Counted from the first letter of the stretch, positions 15,850-27,213 are shown. The stretch: 64,000 nucleotides of DNA from Actinomycetospora sp. TBRC 11914 (GCF_012933465.1 NZ_JABBND010000001.1:434001-498000); one strand, 5' to 3'. The notes: generated by a model from the letters alone, not told the origin. Numbers and translations: made by a program.

Positions 15850-18800
15850 TCATCCGTTGCTGCCGTTGCTGCCGTTGCGGACGCTGCCGCTGCCGCCGGT
15901 CCCGCCGGAACCGCTGGGGTGACCGCCGTTGCCGCCGTTGCCGCCGTAGTAGCCGCCGTTGCCGCCGTTGCCGCCGTTGCCGCCGCCGCGACTGCCGGTG
16001 CTGCTGCCGCCGGCCCCACCGTCACCGCCGGCAGACGTGCCGGTCCCGCCGGTCCCACCGTTGCCCGCCTCGTTGGAGCTGGCGCCGCCGGCGCCGCCGG
16101 TGCCGCCGTTGCTCCCGGATCCGCCGGCGCCGCCCTGACCGCCGTCACCAATTCCGTTGGAGGACTCCCCGGCGCCGCCGGCGCCACCGGCCCCGCCGTC
16201 ACCGGCCCCCGCGCTCGAGGTCCCGTAGATCTGGGCTGGACTGCCGACGGTGATGGTCGCGGTGCCCCCGGCGCCGCCGTTGCCGCCGTCGCCGCCGAGG
16301 CCGCCGACGGGGACGCTGTCGGTGGCGGGGGTGGTGGTTTCGCCAGCGTTGCCGCCGGCGCCGCCGGCGCCGCCGTTGCCGCCGTTGTGGAGGGTGAGGC
16401 CTTCGCTACCGAAGAGGTTGGGGTTGGTCACGGTGACGGAGCCGGCGTTGCCGCCGGTGCCGCCGGTGCCGCCGTTGCCGCCGAACACGATCAGGGCGCC
16501 GCCGCTGGCGGCGGCGTTGCCGCCGGTGCCGCCGGCGCCGCCGACGCCGGCGCTGCCGCCGTTGGCGGTGGCCGAGGGGCTGTTGGTTCCGGTGCCGGCG
16601 GTGGCGGTGGCCGAGCCCCCGTTTCCGCCGTTACCGCCGTTACCACCGTTGCCGCCGAGGCTGATCCGGGCGTCGCCGGGTCGGGCGTTGCCGCCGTTGC
16701 CGCCGTTGCCGCCGTTGCCGCCGTTGCCGCCGGTGGCGGTGGCCGAGCCGCCGGTGCCGTCGGTGCCGTGCCCGGTCACGGTGCCGTTGGTGGTGGCGGT
16801 GCCGCCGTTGCCGCCGTTGCCGCCGGTGGCGACCGCGTTCTGCCCGTTCCCGCCGGCCCCGCCGTTGCCGCCGTCGCCTCCGATGTCCGGCAGGTCGGGG
16901 CCGTTGGTGCCGTTGGTGCCGGGAGAGCCGTTGGCGCCGGTGGCCGTGGCGGACCCGCCGGCGCCGGCGTTGCCGGCGGTGGCCGACGCGGCGCCGAGGG
17001 CGGTGGCCGAGGCGTTGCCGCCGTTGCCACCGTTACCGCCGGTCGCGCGCACGGTGTTCATGATCGGGTCATAGACCCCGGTGAGGTCGCTGTAGCCCAT
17101 GCCGCCATTGCCGCCGACCGCGGTGGCGGTGCCGTTGCCACCGTTGCTGCCCTGCCCGGTGACGACCCCGTTGGTGGTGGCGGTGCCGCCGGTGCCGCGG
17201 GTGCCGGCGGTCGCGGTGGCGTTCTGCCCGTTCCCACCGTTGGGGCTGCTCGCGGTGCCGTTGGCGCCGTTGGCGCCAGTGGCGGTGGCAGAGCCGGCGT
17301 CGCCGGCGTTCCCCGCGATCGCGATGGCGGTACCCGAGGCGGCCTGTGGGCCGGTGCCGCCGGCGCCGTAGCCGCCCTGCCCGGCGGTGGCCGACGCGTT
17401 GCCGCCGTTGCCGCCGTTGCCGCCGATCGCGGTCAGCCTGTTCGTGCCCGCGTTGTAGGTGCCGACGGTGTCGGTGTAGCCGGCTCCACCCGCTCCGCCG
17501 GTGGCGGTGGCGTTGCCACCGGCCCCGCCCTCGCCCTGCGTGGTCGTGCCGCCGGGATGGGTGGTCGTGGCGGTGCCGCCGTTGCCGCCGTTGCCGCCGA
17601 CCGCGGTGGCGTCGCCACCTGCGGTGCCGTTGGGGCTGGCCGCGGTGCCGTCAGTGCCGTTGGTCCCGGTGACGGTGGTGCTGTAGCCCTTGCCGCCGTT
17701 GCCAGCGGTGGCGGTCTCGGTTCCTTGGGTGGCGTTGGTGCCGTGCCCGACCACGGTGCCGTTGACGGTGGCGGTGCCGCCGACCCCGCCGGCGCCGGCA
17801 GTCGCGGTGGCGTTCTGCCCGTTGCTGCCGTCAGGGTTGGTGGCGGTGCCGTCGGCGCCGTTGGCGCCGACGGCGGTGGCCGAGCCGCCGAGCCCGGCGT
17901 TGCCGGCGAGCGCGCTCGAGGTGTTGTTGCCGACCGCGGTGGCGTTGCCGCCGTTGCCGCCGTTGCCCCCGGCCGCGGCCACCGTGTTGGTGGCGGCGTT
18001 CAGGGTGCCGGTGGGGTCGGTGTAGCCGGCGCCGCCGGCACCGCCCACCGCGCTGGCGGTGCCCTGAGTACCGTTGGTGGTGGTGGCCCGCCGCCCGTTG
18101 ACCGCGGCGGCGCCGCCGGCGCCGCCGGTGCCGGCGGTGGCGGTGGCGTCCCCACCGCTGCCGCCGTCGGGGTGGGTGGCGGTCCCGTCGGCGCCCATGG
18201 CGCCGACCGCGGAGGCGTTGCCGCCGGCGCCGCCGGTGGCAACAGTGCTGCAGGTGCCGTAACACACCGCCTGCCCGCCGGCCCCGCCCGCTCCGCCGGT
18301 CGCGCTCGCCCCACCGCTCGAGTTACCGCCGGCGCCGCCGGAGGCGACGTTGGTGCAGGTCCCGAAGCAGTACGCGGTGCCGCCCTGGCCGCCACTGCCC
18401 GCGGTGCCGCCGGTCGTGGAGCTCGTGCCCGCAGCGCCGGTGGCGACGTTGGTGCACGTGCCGATGCAGTAGGCGGTGCCGCCCTTCCCGCCGTTGACCC
18501 CGGCGATCCCGACCGCGACGTTGGTGCAGGTCCCCAGGCAGTACTCGGTGTTGGTCGCCGAGTTGGTGTACGCGATGTAGCCCGCGCCGCGGGTCACCGT
18601 GTAGCCCGACCACGACGACGGCGCCCACCCGGTCGGCATCGACCCCTTCGCCGGGAAGGTGACCTTCCCGCCGCCGGCCCCCGTCGAGGGCGAAGCCGGT
18701 TTCGTCGTGTTCGGGGTCAGCGTCGCGGTGTGCCCGCTGACGCCGGGGGCGCTGGCGGCGTGCACGACGCCGGTGCCGTGCTCGACGACCACCACGGCCG

Positions 18801-19230
18801 GGGCGAACCCGACCGGGGTCGAGCCGAGCGAGGACCAGGACCCGTCGCCCGAGCGCGCCAGGGTCGTGACCGTGCCGCCGCGCTGGTCGGCGGTCAGCAC
18901 ATGGTCCGTGGTCGGGTCGAACACGGTGGAGACGGGGCCCGCCCCGGTCGGCACCGCCTGGGTCTGGGTGTAGCCGCCGTGCCCATCCGGGCGGTACACC
19001 CGCAGCGTCGAGGTCACCGGGTCGGCCTGGAAGACCTCCGCGGAGTGCGGGTCATAGGACACCGCGCGCGCCAGCAGCGCCGCCCCCGCCGGGGACAACA
19101 CCGTCGGCGTGGCCGACGCGACCGGCGCACACACCCCCAACGGCAACAACACCGCCGCCGCGGCCACCACCAACAGCCACAACCGACGCCACCGACCAGC
19201 CGACACGCTCGCCCCGCGCTCTCGCGCCAC
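15850..19230 (-). CDS. secreted Gly/Asn-rich repeat protein (PGRS-like)
   Basis: About 1,126 residues from GTG 19230 (AAGG just upstream; the open frame extends to 19392 without better signals). A signal peptide is plain: [19 protein letters not shown] with likely cleavage after ASA. Residues about 40-180 resemble two to three beta-propeller strands ([30 protein letters not shown]). Next come four cysteine modules, [30 protein letters not shown] and [10 protein letters not shown] (about 18240-18560), each C-x3-C. The remaining 800 residues are GGxGG/NGGNGG repeats with Ala/Thr-rich spacers, organised in higher units of about 110-130 residues ending in a (G/S)YTD or [10 protein letters not shown] segment. 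There is no PE domain, LPXTG or C-terminal membrane anchor. Role unknown; a surface or extracellular fibre, possibly polyglycine-II helical bundle, is inferred. Confidence 0.8.
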   Translation of the reverse strand: MARERGASVSAGRWRRLWLLVVAAAAVLLPLGVCAPVASATPTVLSPAGAALLARAVSYDPHSAEVFQADPVTSTLRVYRPDGHGGYTQTQAVPTGAGPVSTVFDPTTDHVLTADQRGGTVTTLARSGDGSWSSLGSTPVGFAPAVVVVEHGTGVVHAASAPGVSGHTATLTPNTTKPASPSTGAGGGKVTFPAKGSMPTGWAPSSWSGYTVTRGAGYIAYTNSATNTEYCLGTCTNVAVGIAGVNGGKGGTAYCIGTCTNVATGAAGTSSTTGGTAGSGGQGGTAYCFGTCTNVASGGAGGNSSGGASATGGAGGAGGQAVCYGTCSTVATGGAGGNASAVGAMGADGTATHPDGGSGGDATATAGTGGAGGAAAVNGRRATTTNGTQGTASAVGGAGGAGYTDPTGTLNAATNTVAAAGGNGGNGGNATAVGNNTSSALAGNAGLGGSATAVGANGADGTATNPDGSNGQNATATAGAGGVGGTATVNGTVVGHGTNATQGTETATAGNGGKGYSTTVTGTNGTDGTAASPNGTAGGDATAVGGNGGNGGTATTTHPGGTTTQGEGGAGGNATATGGAGGAGYTDTVGTYNAGTNRLTAIGGNGGNGGNASATAGQGGYGAGGTGPQAASGTAIAIAGNAGDAGSATATGANGANGTASSPNGGNGQNATATAGTRGTGGTATTNGVVTGQGSNGGNGTATAVGGNGGMGYSDLTGVYDPIMNTVRATGGNGGNGGNASATALGAASATAGNAGAGGSATATGANGSPGTNGTNGPDLPDIGGDGGNGGAGGNGQNAVATGGNGGNGGTATTNGTVTGHGTDGTGGSATATGGNGGNGGNGGNGGNARPGDARISLGGNGGNGGNGGNGGSATATAGTGTNSPSATANGGSAGVGGAGGTGGNAAASGGALIVFGGNGGTGGTGGNAGSVTVTNPNLFGSEGLTLHNGGNGGAGGAGGNAGETTTPATDSVPVGGLGGDGGNGGAGGTATITVGSPAQIYGTSSAGAGDGGAGGAGGAGESSNGIGDGGQGGAGGSGSNGGTGGAGGASSNEAGNGGTGGTGTSAGGDGGAGGSSTGSRGGGNGGNGGNGGYYGGNGGNGGHPSGSGGTGGSGSVRNGSNGSNG

Positions 19231-19746
19231 CCTTGCCGCCCCTGTGCTCGCGTCGCTCGCCCGCGACGACCCTGCGCGCCACCATCGAGTGACACCGACA
19301 GGTGACGCTAGGTCACTTCTAGTCTTTACACAGCGAGGGGACGGTAGCCCTGTCACACCTAGGAACGCAGCGAACGCAGTCACGAACACCACGGGTCACC
19401 GCGCCGGGCCGCGCTGCGACCGGCGGCGCCGATAGCGCGTTGTAGGCCGTAGCCGAAGGATGCGCCGCAGGAGGGAGGGCATGCGCCGACCTCTCGCCGA
19501 GAGTGGCGATAATGTCGCCCGTCTCTGCCCCCGGACGGGAAAGTCCCATGACTGACCCGGCTCCAGGTAAAAGGTTTGCGTCCAACCGGAGCGCTGGTTG
19601 TTCGGCGCCGCGCTCGTCTAAAGTTACCTACCGCTCCTGTTCCAAGTGTTGCCCCAGATGCCACCCAATGGCGGTGGCCCCTCTGGCGTCATGCGCACTG
19701 AATAGGGCAAGGGCCACTGACTGCGAGTGTTTCCTGGGGGGCCGGT
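19231..19746. promoter_or_regulatory. 516-bp divergent intergenic region with a palindrome
   Basis: It separates the glycine-rich protein gene (minus) from an XRE regulator (plus) and is visibly lower in GC than its flanks. GTGACGCTAGGTCAC at 19302-19316 has 5-bp arms around 5 bp, about 75 bp upstream of the glycine-rich gene start, so it could be an operator for that gene. I see no tRNA and no convincing extra gene; short frames here lack ribosome sites. Confidence 0.4.
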
Positions 19747-20646
19747 GTGGACCGTTCGCAGCAGTTGGCGGAGTTTCTCCGTGCGCGCCGTGAGCAGGTT
19801 CGGCCGGAAGATGTCGGTCTGACCGTTGATAACCGTCGACGCGTACGCGGGCTGCGACGCGAAGAGGTCGCTAGGCGCGCGGGCCTGAGCGCGGACTACT
19901 ACATGCGCCTCGAGCAGGGCCGAGACCACCAGCCCTCAGCCGCCGTACTCGCGAGCCTGGCCCGCGCCCTCCTCCTCGACCGCGACACGACCGCGCACAT
20001 GTTCGCTCTCGGCGGCCACAGCGACCATCCACCGCGGTCGCTGTCGAACCTGCAGGTCTCGCCACACCTGCAGGACCTGCTCGACTCCTGGGTCACCACC
20101 CCGGCGTTCATCCACGGGCCTCGCCTCGACGTGCTAGCCGCGAACTCGCTGGCCCGGGCTCTGACGCCGGTCGCCGAACCGGGCAGGAACATGCTCCGGG
20201 AGTTCTTCCTCGACCCGCAGGGTCGCGAGCGTTACCACGATCTGGAAACCACCTGGCGCCGGGCGGTGGCCTACTTCCGTGCTCGCGTCGGGAGCTACCT
20301 CGCGTCTCCCGAAGTCGCCGAGTTGATCGAGGAACTGCAGAACGAGAGCCCGGATTTCCGTCGAATCTGGGCCCTCCACGACGTGACGTCAGTCCTGACC
20401 GGCGAAGACCCCTACTCCCACCCCGCGCAGGAATTCGCCGGGCTGCGCTACCAGACCTTCACCGTCGACGGCACTCAGGGACAGACCTTGTTCGTCACCA
20501 CCGCGGCGCCCGGTAGCCCTGACGCGCACGCACTCGCCCGGCTGGCGTCGACCATCGACCACTTGGGCAACGGGATCGACCAGCAGAAAGGCGACGGGAC
20601 ATACCAACGCCGCCCGAACGGCAGGGGAAGCAGCCCGGGCGGATAG
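19747..20646 (+). CDS. XRE helix-turn-helix regulator with MmyB-like ligand domain
   Basis: 299 residues from GTG 19747, behind a G-rich Shine-Dalgarno. The N-terminal HTH reads LRREEVARRAGLSADYYMRLEQGR, the hallmark of the actinobacterial helix-turn-helix/MmyB group, preceded by the linker RVRGLR. Residues about 100-270 match the MmyB-like PAS-fold domain (FIHGPRLDVLAANSLARALT, then RRAVAYFRARVGSYLASPEV, and DPYSHPAQEFAGLRYQTFTVDG). Such regulators bind fatty acids or other small ligands and usually control a divergent neighbour; here that is the glycine-rich secreted protein, or the genes beyond. Confidence 0.85.
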   Translation: MDRSQQLAEFLRARREQVRPEDVGLTVDNRRRVRGLRREEVARRAGLSADYYMRLEQGRDHQPSAAVLASLARALLLDRDTTAHMFALGGHSDHPPRSLSNLQVSPHLQDLLDSWVTTPAFIHGPRLDVLAANSLARALTPVAEPGRNMLREFFLDPQGRERYHDLETTWRRAVAYFRARVGSYLASPEVAELIEELQNESPDFRRIWALHDVTSVLTGEDPYSHPAQEFAGLRYQTFTVDGTQGQTLFVTTAAPGSPDAHALARLASTIDHLGNGIDQQKGDGTYQRRPNGRGSSPGG

Positions 20647-20659
20647 CGCGCGCTGATCC

Positions 20660-20938
20660 CTATTCACACGAAGACCGTTTCCTGAGTAGGCGGGTCGTCG
20701 GGAGCGCGTCACGCGTTGATCGGCGAGCGACTTCGCCGTCTTCCGTGGAGCGGGCCGATAGGACCGCGCCGGCGCCGAGTATGACGCCATCGGCGACCGA
20801 GATCAGGCCGGTCTCGGTGAGGCCAGCGCCGTCGTCGAAGATGCGGCGCCCGACCGTGGCGCCGAAGAGCCGGGTCAGTAGGAGGTTGGGGGAGAAGTAG
20901 GTGCCGCAGGCCGTGGTCGTCGTCAGGAAGCGACCTGC
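20660..20938 (-). pseudogene. fragment resembling the C-terminal domain of a Pls/PosA-type NRPS-like protein
   Basis: About 90 codons open on the minus strand with no start: TYFSPNLLLTRLFGATVGRR, then IFDDGAGLTE, then LISVADGVILGAGAVLSARS. From memory this pattern (FSPxLLLxRLxGxxVGRRxFDDGxxxxExxLVxIGDxxxLxAGxxxxxHSxEDG) is the transmembrane/left-handed-helix terminal region of the NRPS-like protein family with hexapeptide repeats. The frame breaks off at about 20938, where the deazaflavin reductase gene reads in another frame, and at a TAG (20660). It looks like a remnant of a much larger gene removed by deletion. Confidence 0.45.
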
Positions 20939-21384
20939 TGCTCCCGAGGCATGAGCAGGACGATCGGGATGACGCGGTCGGTCCGGCGCGCGTACTCGTC
21001 GTACAGCGGGAAGATCCGCGCCATCCGCGGCCAGAGCGCCTCGCGCTCGGCCGGGGACGCGACGCGGGCGCGGGCGGTGAACCGGCGGCTCCCGACCTGC
21101 ACCCCGACGGTCGGCTCCGCCGCGAGGTTGGAGAACCAGTGCGGGTCGTCGTCGGCGCCACCCTTGGAGGCGACCACGACGAGGTCCTCGCCCCACGTGC
21201 CGTAGATCAGACAGGTCCGACGCGGCTGGCCGGTCCGGCGTCCGGTCGTGACGAGCACGAGCGTGGACACGCCGTCCGACTCGTGCCCCTCGGTCCCGCC
21301 GGACGCCAGGTACGTGCGGGTGTGCTCGGCGACCCAGTCCCAGCTCGAGTCGGTAGCGCGGTCGAGATCCTCGGCGACGGCCAT
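20923..21384 (-). CDS. F420-type nitroreductase / deazaflavin-dependent oxidoreductase
   Basis: 153 residues, start ATG 21384. It matches the Ddn (deazaflavin-dependent nitroreductase) family: LVLVTTGRRTGQPRRTCLIY, then VVVASKGGADDDPHWFSNLAAEPTVGVQVG, then RIFPLYDEYARRTDRVIPIVLLMP at the C-terminus. These split-barrel enzymes use F420H2 to reduce quinones, nitro or unsaturated compounds. Fgd (9979-10989) would supply F420H2. Divergent from the DGPF gene at 21567. The physiological substrate is not predictable. Confidence 0.9.
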   Translation of the reverse strand: MAVAEDLDRATDSSWDWVAEHTRTYLASGGTEGHESDGVSTLVLVTTGRRTGQPRRTCLIYGTWGEDLVVVASKGGADDDPHWFSNLAAEPTVGVQVGSRRFTARARVASPAEREALWPRMARIFPLYDEYARRTDRVIPIVLLMPREQQVAS

Positions 21385-21566
21385 GGCGGTGATCCTCTCC
21401 CTGCGGTGTGCGGTGCTTCGTGCGCCCGGGGGACGGAGCCGATGCTGGGTTCTCGACGTCGGGGTGGGTCGGCAGAATTCCTGCCCGTCGATGTCGAGGA
21501 CGTCGGGGCGGCGCCGTCCCCGGGGTGCGAGCGGCCACGAGGGCCGCCCGAGAAGAGGAGGACCCC

Positions 21567-21971
21567 GTGAAGTACCTGCTGCTCAAGCACTACCGCGGCG
21601 CCCCGACGCCCGAGAACGACGTGCCGATGGACCGCTGGACCCCCGACGAGGTCGACGCGCACATGAGGTTCATGCGCGACTTCGGCGCCCGCCTCGAGGA
21701 GACCGGCGAGTTCGTCGACGCCCAGGCGCTGACCCCCAACGGCGCGTTCGTGCGCTACGACGGCCCGGGCCGCCCGCCGGTCACCGACGGCCCGTTCGCC
21801 GAGACCAAGGACCTCATCGCGGGCTGGTACGTCATCGACGTCGAGTCCTGGGACCGCGCCGTCGAACTGGCCGGGGAGCTCTCCGCGGCGCCCGGCGCCG
21901 GCGGACGGCCGATCCACGAGTGGCTCGAGGTCCGGCCCTTCCTCACCGGGGCGCCGGCGGAGCACGAGTGA
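21567..21971 (+). CDS. YCII-related (DGPF) protein
   Basis: 134 residues; GTG 21567 follows GAGGAGGA. The DGPF signature is present (VTDGPFAETKDLIAGWYVIDVES) in a single ferredoxin-like YCII fold. DGPF proteins are characteristic partners of ECF42-type sigma factors, and the next gene, overlapping by 4 nt, encodes such a sigma factor. Their biochemical role is not established. The two genes form a translationally coupled pair. Confidence 0.9.
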   Translation: MKYLLLKHYRGAPTPENDVPMDRWTPDEVDAHMRFMRDFGARLEETGEFVDAQALTPNGAFVRYDGPGRPPVTDGPFAETKDLIAGWYVIDVESWDRAVELAGELSAAPGAGGRPIHEWLEVRPFLTGAPAEHE

Positions 21972-23128
21972 CCGAGGTCCCGGTGGACGTGTCGCTGCTG
22001 CGGGAGCTGGTGCCCGCGGTGATCGGCGTCCTCGTCCGGCGCGGAGCGGACTTCGCGTCGGCCGAGGACGCCGTGCAGGAGGCCTTGATCCGGGCGCTCG
22101 AGACCTGGCCGGACGACCCGCCGCGCGACCCCAAGGGGTGGCTGATCACCGTCGCGGGCCGCAAGTTCCTCGACGCCACGCGGGCGGAGACCTCGCGGCG
22201 GGGGCGGGAGCTCGCCGTCGACCTCGAGCCTCTCCCGGGCCCGGCACCCGCCACGGACGACACGCTGCGGCTGTACTTCCTGTGCGCGCACCCCACGTTA
22301 CCGCCGGGCTCGGCCGTCGCCCTGACGCTGCGGGCGGTCGGAGGCCTGACGACGCGGCAGATCGCCACGGCGTACCTCGTGCCCGAGGCCACGATGGCGC
22401 AGCGGATCAGCCGGGCCAAGAAGCGCCTCGCGGGGCTGCCGCTCGACCGGCCGGGAGACCTGGCGACGGTGCTGCGCGTGCTCTACCTCGTCTTCAACGA
22501 GGGGTACGGCGGCGACGTCGACCTGGCGGCCGAGGCCGTGCGCCTCGTCCGCCAGCTCGCCGCGCTGACCGACGAGCCGGAGGTGGCGGGCCTGCTCGCG
22601 CTCATGCTGCTGCACCACGCGCGGCGCCCGTCCCGGACCGACCCCGACGGGCGTCTGATCCCGCTCGCGGAGCAGGACCGGTCGCGCTGGGACACCGGGC
22701 TGATCGCCGAGGGGGTCGGGATCCTGCAGTCCGCCCTGGCCCGCGACCGGCTGGGCGAGTACCAGGCCCAGGCCGCGATCGCCGCCCTGCACGCGGACGC
22801 GCCGAGCACCGCCGAGACGGACTGGGTGCAGATCGTGGAGTGGTACGACGAGCTGCTGCGCCTCACCGACAGCCCGGTGGTGCGGCTCAACCGCGTGGTG
22901 GCGGTCGGGGAGGCCGACGGACCGCGCGCCGGCCTCGCGGCGCTCGCCGAGGTGGACCCCGACCTGCCCCGGCACGCCGCGGTGGCCGCCTACCTGCACG
23001 AGCGCGCCGGCGACCTCGAGCACGCCGCCGACCTCTACGCCCGGGCCTCCCGTGCGGCCACCAGCGTGCCGGAGCGCGACCACCTCACCCGGGAGGCGGC
23101 GCGGGTGCGGCAGGCGCTGGGTCCGTGA
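21968..23128 (+). CDS. ECF RNA polymerase sigma factor, ECF42-like
   Basis: 386 residues from GTG 21968. Region sigma2 is at about residues 10-75 (ADFASAEDAVQEALIRALETWP, PPRDPKGWLITVAGRKFLD), and sigma4 at about 115-165 (LTTRQIATAYLVPEATMAQRIS). A 200-residue helical C-terminal extension follows, with VLYLVFNEGY, LLHHARRPSR, ALARDRLGEYQAQAAIAALHA and TPR-like tail helices (HLTREAARVRQAL). This layout and the DGPF neighbour fit ECF42, a group without a classical anti-sigma factor in which the C-terminal extension is thought to control activity. Predicted role: a stress or detoxification regulon that may include the adjacent gene. Confidence 0.9.
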   Translation: MTEVPVDVSLLRELVPAVIGVLVRRGADFASAEDAVQEALIRALETWPDDPPRDPKGWLITVAGRKFLDATRAETSRRGRELAVDLEPLPGPAPATDDTLRLYFLCAHPTLPPGSAVALTLRAVGGLTTRQIATAYLVPEATMAQRISRAKKRLAGLPLDRPGDLATVLRVLYLVFNEGYGGDVDLAAEAVRLVRQLAALTDEPEVAGLLALMLLHHARRPSRTDPDGRLIPLAEQDRSRWDTGLIAEGVGILQSALARDRLGEYQAQAAIAALHADAPSTAETDWVQIVEWYDELLRLTDSPVVRLNRVVAVGEADGPRAGLAALAEVDPDLPRHAAVAAYLHERAGDLEHAADLYARASRAATSVPERDHLTREAARVRQALGP

Positions 23129-23163
23129 TGGACAAGGTTGCTCCGTTTGCCCGCTTCCGTGGT

Positions 23164-23179
23164 TCGAACATGTGTTCGA
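23164..23179 (+). promoter_or_regulatory. LexA-like palindrome upstream of the HNH gene
   Basis: TCGAACATGTGTTCGA is a perfect 16-bp palindrome and matches the actinobacterial SOS box TCGAAC-N4-GTTCGA as known from mycobacterial LexA. The GTG start of the DUF222/HNH gene lies only 10 bp downstream. GATACT (23177-23182) overlaps the right arm and could serve as a -10 element, which would make the transcript leaderless. SOS control is inferred; the palindrome is seen. Confidence 0.65.
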
Positions 23180-23189
23180 TACTGGGTGC

Positions 23190-25031
<1,842 letters not shown>

Positions 25032-25115
25032 CCCCCTGCTGGCGCGCCGGCGCCTCCCGACGGCAGGATCAGCGCATCCCGGACCGTCAGCGCGCCGGGC
25101 TGGGAGAGGAGCGCG

Positions 25116-26357
25116 ATGCGGAGCTTCCCGGGCGACTTCCTGTGGGGCAGCAGCACCGCCGCCCACCAGGTCGAGGGAGGCAACCACCACAACGACTGGT
25201 GGGACTGGGAGCACGACCCCGCCTCCCCCGCCGTCGAGTCCTCCGGTGACGCGATCGACCACCTGCACCGGTACGACGAGGACTTCGCGCTGCTCGCGTC
25301 GCTGGGCCAGAACGCGCACCGGCTCTCGCTGGAGTGGTCGCGCATCGAGCCGGCGCCGGACGAGTTCTCGCAGGTCGCGCTCGACCACTACGCGCGGGTG
25401 CTGGACAGCCTCGCCGACCACGGGCTCACCGGGTTCGTCACGCTCTACCACTTCACCCTGCCCCGCTGGTTCGCCGCGCGGGGCGGGTGGCTGGCCGACG
25501 ACGCCCTGGACGTCTTCGGGCGCTTCGTGGAGCGGGTGGCCGGGACGCTCGGCGACCGCATCCCCTACGCGTGCACGGTCAACGAGCCGCAGATCGTCGC
25601 GCTCGGGAGCTACCTCAACGGCGAGTTCCCGCCCGGCCACCGCGACGCCGGCGAGGCGATCGCGGTGAACGCGACGCTCGGGCAGGCGCACCGCACGGCC
25701 GTCGCCGCCCTGCGGGCCGGGCGCGGCACCCCGCGCATCGGGACCTGCCTGCACCTGCCCTACCTGGAGCCGCTGCGCCCGGGCGACGAGGCCGACGAGG
25801 CCGCCGCCGGGATGGCGCGCGCCGTGATGGTCGACCACCACCTCGACGACCTGCGGGCGGGTGGCGACGTCGGCGACTGGGTGGGGCTGCAGTACTACAC
25901 GCGCACCCGCATGGACGCCTCCGGCGGCGCGCTCGACACGGCGCCACCACCGGAGGGCGCCGAGACCACGCTGATGGGCTGGGAGGTGTTCCCGGCCGGG
26001 CTCGGCACGATGTTGCGCCGGATCGCCGAGGCCGGGCTGCCCGTCGTCGTCACCGAGAACGGCATCGCCACCGCCGACGACGACCAGCGGGTGCGCTACC
26101 TCGAGAGCCACCTCGCCGAGCTCGCCCGGGTGCTGGCCGAGGGGGTGGACGTGCGCGGCTACCTCTACTGGTCCTCCTTCGACAACTTCGAGTGGGCCCG
26201 CGGGTACGCGCCGACGTTCGGCCTCGTCGGCGTGGACCGGGCCGACGGGTTCCGGCGGGTCCCGCGCCGCAGCGCGGAGCTGTTCGGCGAGGTGGCGCGC
26301 AGCGGGGACCTCGCAGCGCTGCGCGCGGCGAGCGGGACCACGCCCAGCCCCTCCTGA
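25116..26357 (+). CDS. glycoside hydrolase family 1 beta-glucosidase-like
   Basis: 413 residues; ATG 25116 follows GGGAGAGGAGCG. GH1 hallmarks are FPGDFLWGSSTAAHQVEGG at the N-terminus, the acid/base in CTVNEPQ (Glu near 154), and the nucleophile in VVVTENGIAT (Glu near 312), followed by YLYWSSFDNFEWARGYAPTFGLV. It is somewhat short for GH1 (usual 440-480). It hydrolyses beta-linked glucosides or galactosides in the cytoplasm, since no signal peptide is present. No sugar transporter is adjacent. All catalytic residues are present. Confidence 0.92.
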   Translation: MRSFPGDFLWGSSTAAHQVEGGNHHNDWWDWEHDPASPAVESSGDAIDHLHRYDEDFALLASLGQNAHRLSLEWSRIEPAPDEFSQVALDHYARVLDSLADHGLTGFVTLYHFTLPRWFAARGGWLADDALDVFGRFVERVAGTLGDRIPYACTVNEPQIVALGSYLNGEFPPGHRDAGEAIAVNATLGQAHRTAVAALRAGRGTPRIGTCLHLPYLEPLRPGDEADEAAAGMARAVMVDHHLDDLRAGGDVGDWVGLQYYTRTRMDASGGALDTAPPPEGAETTLMGWEVFPAGLGTMLRRIAEAGLPVVVTENGIATADDDQRVRYLESHLAELARVLAEGVDVRGYLYWSSFDNFEWARGYAPTFGLVGVDRADGFRRVPRRSAELFGEVARSGDLAALRAASGTTPSPS

Positions 26358-26424
26358 ACCCCCGGACCCCACCCTGGCCAGGTTCGGTGTTTGGCGCCGG
26401 GCCGCCCGCCGGGTAGCTCCGGTC

Positions 26425-27213
26425 ATGACTGACGACCGACCACTCGCCCTGGTCACGGGCGCCTCGCACGGGATCGGCGCCGAACTGGCGCGGGTGTTCG
26501 CCGAGCACGGGCACGACCTCGTGGTCACGGCCGAGGACACCGCCATCGGGGACGCCGCGGAGCGGCTGCGCCGCTACGGCACCGACGTGCAGGCCGTCCA
26601 GGCGGACCTCTCCGACCCGAAGGGGGTCGAGGAGGTCGACCACGCCGTCGTCGCGACCGGTCGCCCCCTGGAGGCGGCCGCGCTCAACGCGGGGGTGGGC
26701 AGCGGCGGCTCGTTCGTGGAGTCGAACCTCGTCGACGAGCTGCGCCTGGTCGACCTCAACGTGCGGTCCACCGTGCACCTCGCGCACCGGGTGCTCGGCC
26801 CGATGGTGACCCGCGGTCGCGGTCGGGTGCTGGTGACGTCGTCGATCGCCTCGACGATGCCCGGCTCGTACCAGGCCGTGTACAACGCCTCCAAGTCGTT
26901 CGTGCAGTCGTTCACCGAGGCGGTGAACGACGAGCTGCGCGGCACCGGGGTCACGATGACCTCGCTCATGCCCGGCCCCACGGCGACCGACTTCTTCCGC
27001 CGGGCCGGGAGCCTCTCCGAGAGCGTCATGGGTCGGATGCCCAAGGACGACCCGGCCAAGGTCGCCCGCCAGGGCTACGACGCCCTGATGGCCGGCCGGA
27101 CCGCGGTCGTCGGCGGCTCGCCGCTCGTGCAGGCGCAGGCCGCGATCGCCGGGGTGCTCCCCGACCAGGTCAAGGCCGTCGCGCACCGGCTCGTCGCGCG
27201 GCCGCGGGGCTGA
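26425..27213 (+). CDS. short-chain dehydrogenase/reductase
   Basis: 262 residues. TGASHGIGAELARVF at residues 9-23 is the cofactor site; catalytic residues are Ser in SSIASTMPGSYQ and YNASK with normal YxxxK spacing (around residue 153). The C-terminal segment PTATDFFRRAGS and KDDPAKVARQGYDALMAGR resembles the classical SDRs of the DltE/acyl-chain type. Substrate unknown. The SRPBCC gene starts 3 nt after its stop, so the two are probably co-expressed. Confidence 0.88.
   Translation: MTDDRPLALVTGASHGIGAELARVFAEHGHDLVVTAEDTAIGDAAERLRRYGTDVQAVQADLSDPKGVEEVDHAVVATGRPLEAAALNAGVGSGGSFVESNLVDELRLVDLNVRSTVHLAHRVLGPMVTRGRGRVLVTSSIASTMPGSYQAVYNASKSFVQSFTEAVNDELRGTGVTMTSLMPGPTATDFFRRAGSLSESVMGRMPKDDPAKVARQGYDALMAGRTAVVGGSPLVQAQAAIAGVLPDQVKAVAHRLVARPRG

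Noticed and set aside
15919-19305. 1,128-codon plus-strand frame (GAVAAVAA-type product) opposite the glycine-rich protein
   Set aside because: GGN/AAC/GCC repeats on one strand give NCC/GTT/GGC on the other without stops; the plus-strand product has no signal peptide and no ribosome site, whereas the minus strand has both a signal peptide and Cys modules.
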